A stretch of 36,244 bases of DNA, taken from contig DAOULG010000141.1 of assembly GCA_034420495.1 (NCBI GenBank), forward strand, positions 1-36,244, read 5' to 3'. Position 1 is the first letter of the stretch, and each line of letters begins with the position of its first letter. Position numbers and translations under genes: made by a program. Below, in pieces: positions 31,452 to 36,244 of this stretch. The DNA comes from VYDC01 sp034420495. Lineage in GTDB: Bacteria; Chloroflexota; Dehalococcoidia; UBA2979. The notes beneath the pieces were generated by a model. That model was not told the origin of the DNA. It did no database searches and saw only the letters and a list, made by a program, of their open reading frames with translations.

Positions 31452-32342
31452 CTAGCCGCCGGGGTCGTCGTCCGCGGCGGGCTCCACGGCGTGGCCCCCG
31501 AACTCCCGCCTCAGCGCCGCGATCAGCCGGAGCCCGAGCCCGTCCTCGCGGCGGGAGTCGAAGCGGGCGAAGAGCGAGTGCGCGATGCCCGCCGCCGGCA
31601 CGCCGCGCTCCACCGCCTCCGTCACGGTCCACCGCCCCTCGCCGGAGTCCTCGACGTGGGCGCGCAGGCCCCTCAGGCCGGGGTCGCGCGCCAGCGCCTG
31701 CTCGCCGAGCTCGAGCAGCCACGAGCGCACGACGCTGCCGTGGTTCCAGAGCGAGGCGACGGCCCGGAGGTCGATGGGCTCGTCGTAGGCGTCGAGGAGC
31801 TCGAAGCCCTCGCCGTAGGCCTGGAGCATCGCGTACTCGATGCCGTTGTGGATCATCTTCACGTAGTGGCCGGAGCCGGCCGCTCCGACGTGGAGGTAGC
31901 CGCCCGCGGGCGCGAGCGCGGTGAAGAGGGGCTCGACGCGCTCGACCGCCTCGCGGGATCCCCCCACCATCAGGCAGAAGCCCTCGGTGAGCCCCCAGAC
32001 GCCTCCCGAGGTGCCGCAGTCGACGAGGTGGATCCCGCGCCCTGCGAGCTCGGAGGAGCGGCGGATCGAGTCGCGGTAGTGGCTGTTGCCGCCCTCGATC
32101 ACGACGTCGCCCGCACCGAGCGCGGCGGCGAGCGCGCCGACGCTCTGCTCGGTCGGGCCGCCGGCGGGCACCATCACCCAGACGATGCGCGGCGCCGGGA
32201 GCTGCGCCACCATCTCCTCGAGCGAGCCGGCGTCGGAGATGTCGGGGTCCCGGTCGTAGCCGATCACCTCGTGCCCGGCGCGCCGCAGGCGCTCCCGGAT
32301 GCCCGCGCCCATGCGGCCCAGACCGACGAGCCCGATCCTCAT
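31452..32342 (-). CDS. gnd: 6-Phosphogluconate dehydrogenase, short NAD-type
   Basis: This 296-residue enzyme decarboxylates 6-phosphogluconate to ribulose 5-phosphate. It is the short type, lacking the long C-terminal tail of the 470-residue NADP enzyme. The coenzyme loop is GLGRMG (7-12). The end of strand 2 is GYDRD with D30, where NADP-dependent enzymes carry N-R-T/S, so NAD is the expected coenzyme. VIEGGNSHYRDS, DCGTSGGVWGL and YVKMIHNGIEYAMLQAYGEG are the active-site motifs. Start ATG 32342 with GAGGGGG. It sits 27 nt after tal-pgi. Confidence 0.93.
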   Translation of the reverse strand: MRIGLVGLGRMGAGIRERLRRAGHEVIGYDRDPDISDAGSLEEMVAQLPAPRIVWVMVPAGGPTEQSVGALAAALGAGDVVIEGGNSHYRDSIRRSSELAGRGIHLVDCGTSGGVWGLTEGFCLMVGGSREAVERVEPLFTALAPAGGYLHVGAAGSGHYVKMIHNGIEYAMLQAYGEGFELLDAYDEPIDLRAVASLWNHGSVVRSWLLELGEQALARDPGLRGLRAHVEDSGEGRWTVTEAVERGVPAAGIAHSLFARFDSRREDGLGLRLIAALRREFGGHAVEPAADDDPGG

Positions 32343-32369
32343 CGTGCCCCCTCCCGCCGGCGCCGCGCC

Positions 32370-35042
32370 TCAGCCCGACGCCGCAAGCGCCTCCAGCTCC
32401 TCCCGGTCGACGCGCGCGACGGCCCGGCCGTGCGCCCGGAGCGCCGCGAGGTCGCCCGCCGCCTGCGCCCGCTTCAGCGCGCCGAAGTCGTACCCCGCGC
32501 CGGGGATCGGGAGCGCCACGGAGTCCTCGCCGACGAGCTGCAGGAAGACGCCGCCCGCCGGCCCCCCCTTGTGCAGCTGCCCCGTCGAGTGCAGGAAGCG
32601 CGGGCCGTAGCCGACGGTCGTCGCGACCCGGTAGCGCTCGCGCAGCGCGGCGCGGACGGCCTGCAGCCCCCGGTCATTCTCCTCGCTGCGCGGCAGGTAC
32701 GCGAGGATCGCGATGTAGCCGCCGGGCTCGATCGCCGCGAGCAGCTCCCCGGCGCGCGGCGTGGCGGTCTCCACGGCCTCGCCGGCGAGGACGCCGGCCG
32801 TCCGCTCCTTCGCCTCCTGGACGTTCGGCTGATCGAAGGGGTGGACGCCGAGCAGGTGCGAGGCGACGGCCGTCGCGAACTCCCAGCGGTAGAACTCGCC
32901 GCCGAGCTGCTCCGGGCCGACGTGCGGGAGCCGGATGACGGGGTGCCCGGCGGCCTCGAGGGCGTCGAGGGCCGGCCCGGAGCCGTCGGGCTCCCCGATC
33001 GCGACGAAGAGCCGGTCGCTCCCGTAGTGGTCCGGCGGGCCCAGGGGCTCGCCCTCGACGGGGAGGATCCCCGTCCCCCCCTTGCCGGTGGACTCGGCGA
33101 GGAGCTGCTCGACCCAGCACCCGAAGCTCGCGATCTCCCCGGGCAGCACGAGCGTGAGCTTGTCGCGCCCGGCCGCCTGGGCCTCCCCGAGCGCGGCGCC
33201 GAGCCACGCGCCGGGGTTGTCCGAGGCCGGCACGCAGGTGTGGCAGGCGCGGCGCATCGAGGCGGCGTCCTCGAGCACGGCGCCGATGGGGACGCCGGCC
33301 AGCGCCGCCGGGAGCAGGCCGAAGTAGGAGAGGGCCGAGTAGCGCCCCCCGACGTCGGGCGGGTTCTCGAAGACGCGCCGGAACCGCCGCCGCTCGGCGA
33401 GCGCCGCGAGCGGGCTCCCCGCGTCGGTGATCGCGATGAAGTGGCGGCCCGCGCCCGGGTCCTCGCGCTCCAGGCGCTCCCAGAAGAACTCGAGCTGCGA
33501 GCGCGTCTCGACCGTCGTCCCGGACTTGCTGGCGGCGATGTAGAGGGTGCGTCCCGGCGGCAGGCGCTCCGCGGCCCCCGCGATGGCCTGCGGGTCGGTC
33601 GTGTCGAGGACGACGAGCTCGAGGCCGTCGGGCGCCGGCCCGGACGCGGCGGCCATGACCTCCGGCGCGAGGCTCGACCCCCCCATCCCCATGAGCAGCG
33701 CGGTGCGATAGCCCGCGTCGGCGACCTGCCGCGCGAATCCCTCCATCTCGGGGACGCGGCCGCGCATCTCCTCGTCGAGGGCGAGCCAGCCCAGGCGGTC
33801 GGCGATCTCGCGGGGACCGTCGGCCCACAGCGTGTGATCGCCGGCCCAGAGCCGGCGGACCACCTCACCCTCCGCGAGCGCCGCGAGGCGGTCGGAGAGC
33901 CGGGGCGCGAGCGCGCCGAGCCCGCTCCCGTCGCTGCGGCCGCGGGGATCGGTCAGCGCGGAGAGGGAGGCGTCGATGCAGTCGAGCAGGGAGCGGAAGT
34001 CGGCGGCGAAGGAGTCCAGGCCCTCCGTGAGCAGCTCGTCGGTGGCGCGCCCGACGTCGATGCCCGCCCCGGCGAGGCGCTCCATCACCGCCTGCGCCTC
34101 CGCCATCGCGGGCTCGTCGATGCCCCCCTCCGGGTTCCCGTGGTCGGCGAAGGCGAGCAGCGTCGCCTCCGGGAGGGTGTTGACGGTGTCCGGGGCGACG
34201 AGCTCGTCGACGTAGAGCACGTCCGGGTAGGCGGCGTTCTTCGTGCTCGTCGACGCCCAGAGCGGGCGCTGCACGCGCGCCCCGGCGGCGGCGAGCCGCT
34301 CCCAGCGCGGTCCGCTGAAGCGCTCCAGGAAGAGCCGGTAGGCGAGGCGGGCGTTGGCGACCGCGGCGCTCCCGAGGAGCGACGAACCCTCGGGGAGCCA
34401 GCCGTCCACCTTGCTGTCGAGGCGCGAGACGAAGAAGGAGGCGACCGAGGCGAGGTCGCCGAGCGGCAGCCCCTGCTCGAGCCGGCGCTCCAGCCCCTCG
34501 ATGTAGGCCTCCGCGACGCGCTCGTAGACGCCGACGCCGAAGAGCAGCGTGACGTTGACGCTCGCGCCCTGCGCGGTGAGCTCGCGGAGCGCCTCGACCC
34601 CCGCGTCGGTGCCGGGCACCTTGATCATGACGTTGGGGCGCCCGACGGCCTCGCGCAGCCGGTGCGCCTCGCGCACGGTCGCCCCGGCATCGTGCTCGAT
34701 CCCGGGCGGCGCCTCGAAGGAGACGTAGCCGTCGGCGCCGCCGCTCTCGTCGTAGACGCCGCGGAAGAGGTCGGCGGCGCGCCGGAGGTCGTCGCTCGCG
34801 ATGCGGACGAAGGCCTCGTAGGCGCCCTCAGCGCCCGCGCGCGCGGCCTCGCGCAGCGCGTCGTCGTAGCGGGCCGAGCCCGAGATCGCGCGGTTGAAGA
34901 TGGTCGGGTTGGAGGTGAGCCCGGTGATCCAGCCCTCGCGCACGTAGCGCTCGAGCTGCCCCGAGTCGAGCATCCCGCGGTGGATGAAGTCGAGCCACAC
35001 GCTCTGCCCGCGCTCGCGCAGCCGCCCGATGGTCTCCGGCAT
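32370..35042 (-). CDS. tal-pgi: Bifunctional transaldolase / glucose-6-phosphate isomerase
   Basis: The 890-residue protein fuses two sugar-phosphate enzymes. Residues 1 to about 368 are transaldolase: VWLDFIHR with D18, GLTSNPTIF, and NVMIKVPGTDAG with the Schiff-base lysine K141. Residues about 370-890 are phosphoglucose isomerase: LLMGMGGSSLAPEV, IAASKSGTTVETRSQ, GGRYSALSYFGLLP and HPFDQPNVQEAK. The two-domain protein is known in several phyla. Start ATG 35042 with GGAGGGACGC. It follows tkt after a 99-nt gap that holds three tandem repeats and a hairpin. The fusion couples fructose 6-phosphate made by transaldolase to glucose 6-phosphate for re-entry into Zwf. Confidence 0.94.
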   Translation of the reverse strand: MPETIGRLRERGQSVWLDFIHRGMLDSGQLERYVREGWITGLTSNPTIFNRAISGSARYDDALREAARAGAEGAYEAFVRIASDDLRRAADLFRGVYDESGGADGYVSFEAPPGIEHDAGATVREAHRLREAVGRPNVMIKVPGTDAGVEALRELTAQGASVNVTLLFGVGVYERVAEAYIEGLERRLEQGLPLGDLASVASFFVSRLDSKVDGWLPEGSSLLGSAAVANARLAYRLFLERFSGPRWERLAAAGARVQRPLWASTSTKNAAYPDVLYVDELVAPDTVNTLPEATLLAFADHGNPEGGIDEPAMAEAQAVMERLAGAGIDVGRATDELLTEGLDSFAADFRSLLDCIDASLSALTDPRGRSDGSGLGALAPRLSDRLAALAEGEVVRRLWAGDHTLWADGPREIADRLGWLALDEEMRGRVPEMEGFARQVADAGYRTALLMGMGGSSLAPEVMAAASGPAPDGLELVVLDTTDPQAIAGAAERLPPGRTLYIAASKSGTTVETRSQLEFFWERLEREDPGAGRHFIAITDAGSPLAALAERRRFRRVFENPPDVGGRYSALSYFGLLPAALAGVPIGAVLEDAASMRRACHTCVPASDNPGAWLGAALGEAQAAGRDKLTLVLPGEIASFGCWVEQLLAESTGKGGTGILPVEGEPLGPPDHYGSDRLFVAIGEPDGSGPALDALEAAGHPVIRLPHVGPEQLGGEFYRWEFATAVASHLLGVHPFDQPNVQEAKERTAGVLAGEAVETATPRAGELLAAIEPGGYIAILAYLPRSEENDRGLQAVRAALRERYRVATTVGYGPRFLHSTGQLHKGGPAGGVFLQLVGEDSVALPIPGAGYDFGALKRAQAAGDLAALRAHGRAVARVDREELEALAASG

Positions 35043-35085
35043 GCGTCCCTCCGGTCGCCCCGTCCCGGACCCTACCGCACGGACG

Positions 35086-35127
35086 CCGCCGGCCGGACCC
35101 CGCCGGCCGGACCCCGCCGGCCGGACC
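35086..35127. repeat. Three perfect 14-bp tandem repeats between tkt and tal-pgi
   Basis: The unit CCGCCGGCCGGACC occurs three times without change (35086-35099, 35100-35113, 35114-35127). Each unit contains the palindrome CCGGCCGG. The array lies in the untranslated gap of the minus-strand operon, 43 bp upstream of the tal-pgi start. Confidence 0.9.
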
Positions 35128-35139
35128 CCCCACCGGGGG
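35127..35139 (-). terminator. Hairpin right after the tkt stop
   Basis: CCCCC and GGGGG pair around a 3-nt loop, 2 nt after the tkt stop codon and next to the tandem repeats. It may attenuate or process the tkt transcript before tal-pgi. No U-tract. Confidence 0.35.
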
Positions 35140-35141
35140 CC

Positions 35142-36244
<1,103 letters not shown>

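Overview
The window is very GC-rich (clearly above 70% by eye, with almost every third codon position G or C). It is packed with metabolic genes on both strands. I infer a high-GC actinobacterium, possibly Thermoleophilia or a relative. The clues are an F420-type LLM oxidoreductase, a long Lhr helicase, GTG starts, 4-nt GTGA gene overlaps, -10 boxes of the form TATGCT, and a fused transaldolase/phosphoglucose isomerase. No marker gene is present, so the phylum is an inference. I found no rRNA, tRNA, CRISPR array, insertion sequence or phage gene.

Layout. (1) 1-1243 holds the end of a threonine ammonia-lyase gene. (2) 1301-11149 is a catabolic island. A minus-strand operon (crotonase, hydantoinase-like hydrolase, N-carbamoyl-amidase-like cysteine hydrolase, amidohydrolase) diverges at about 5.25 kb from a plus-strand pair (a second amidohydrolase and an LLM oxidoreductase). 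A second minus-strand pair (double-domain CoA transferase and acyl-CoA dehydrogenase) converges on it. (3) 11311-12892 holds a PLP-dependent histidine/serine-type decarboxylase followed by a double-ACT regulator-like protein. (4) 13201-14680 holds a YibE/F membrane protein and a small YHS protein. (5) 14811-18166 runs plus: a DUF255 thioredoxin-like protein, an alpha/beta hydrolase and an IsdG-like heme monooxygenase. (6) 18144-24658 runs minus: Lhr helicase, YjbQ, a VOC protein and RNase D. (7) 24767-36244 is a sugar-phosphate island: ROK glucokinase, glgC, otsB-otsA, and a minus-strand pentose phosphate operon tkt, tal-pgi, gnd, zwf, pgl (tkt cut by the window edge).

How the genes work together. 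In the sugar island, glucokinase makes glucose 6-phosphate. This can be oxidised by Zwf, Pgl and Gnd, rearranged by Tal, Tkt and Pgi, converted to trehalose by OtsA and OtsB, or (after conversion to glucose 1-phosphate) activated to ADP-glucose by GlgC. In the catabolic island, ring-opening hydrolases sit beside CoA-activation and beta-oxidation-like enzymes. This fits degradation of a cyclic amide or ureide, possibly N-heterocyclic, to a CoA thioester, but the substrate cannot be read from sequence. This island is the best candidate here for an undescribed pathway.

Regulatory features are inferred by eye. They include several strong GC hairpins without U-tracts between genes, a mirrored pair of TATGCT boxes at the divergent catabolic promoter, one probably leaderless gene, and three perfect 14-bp tandem repeats between tkt and tal-pgi.
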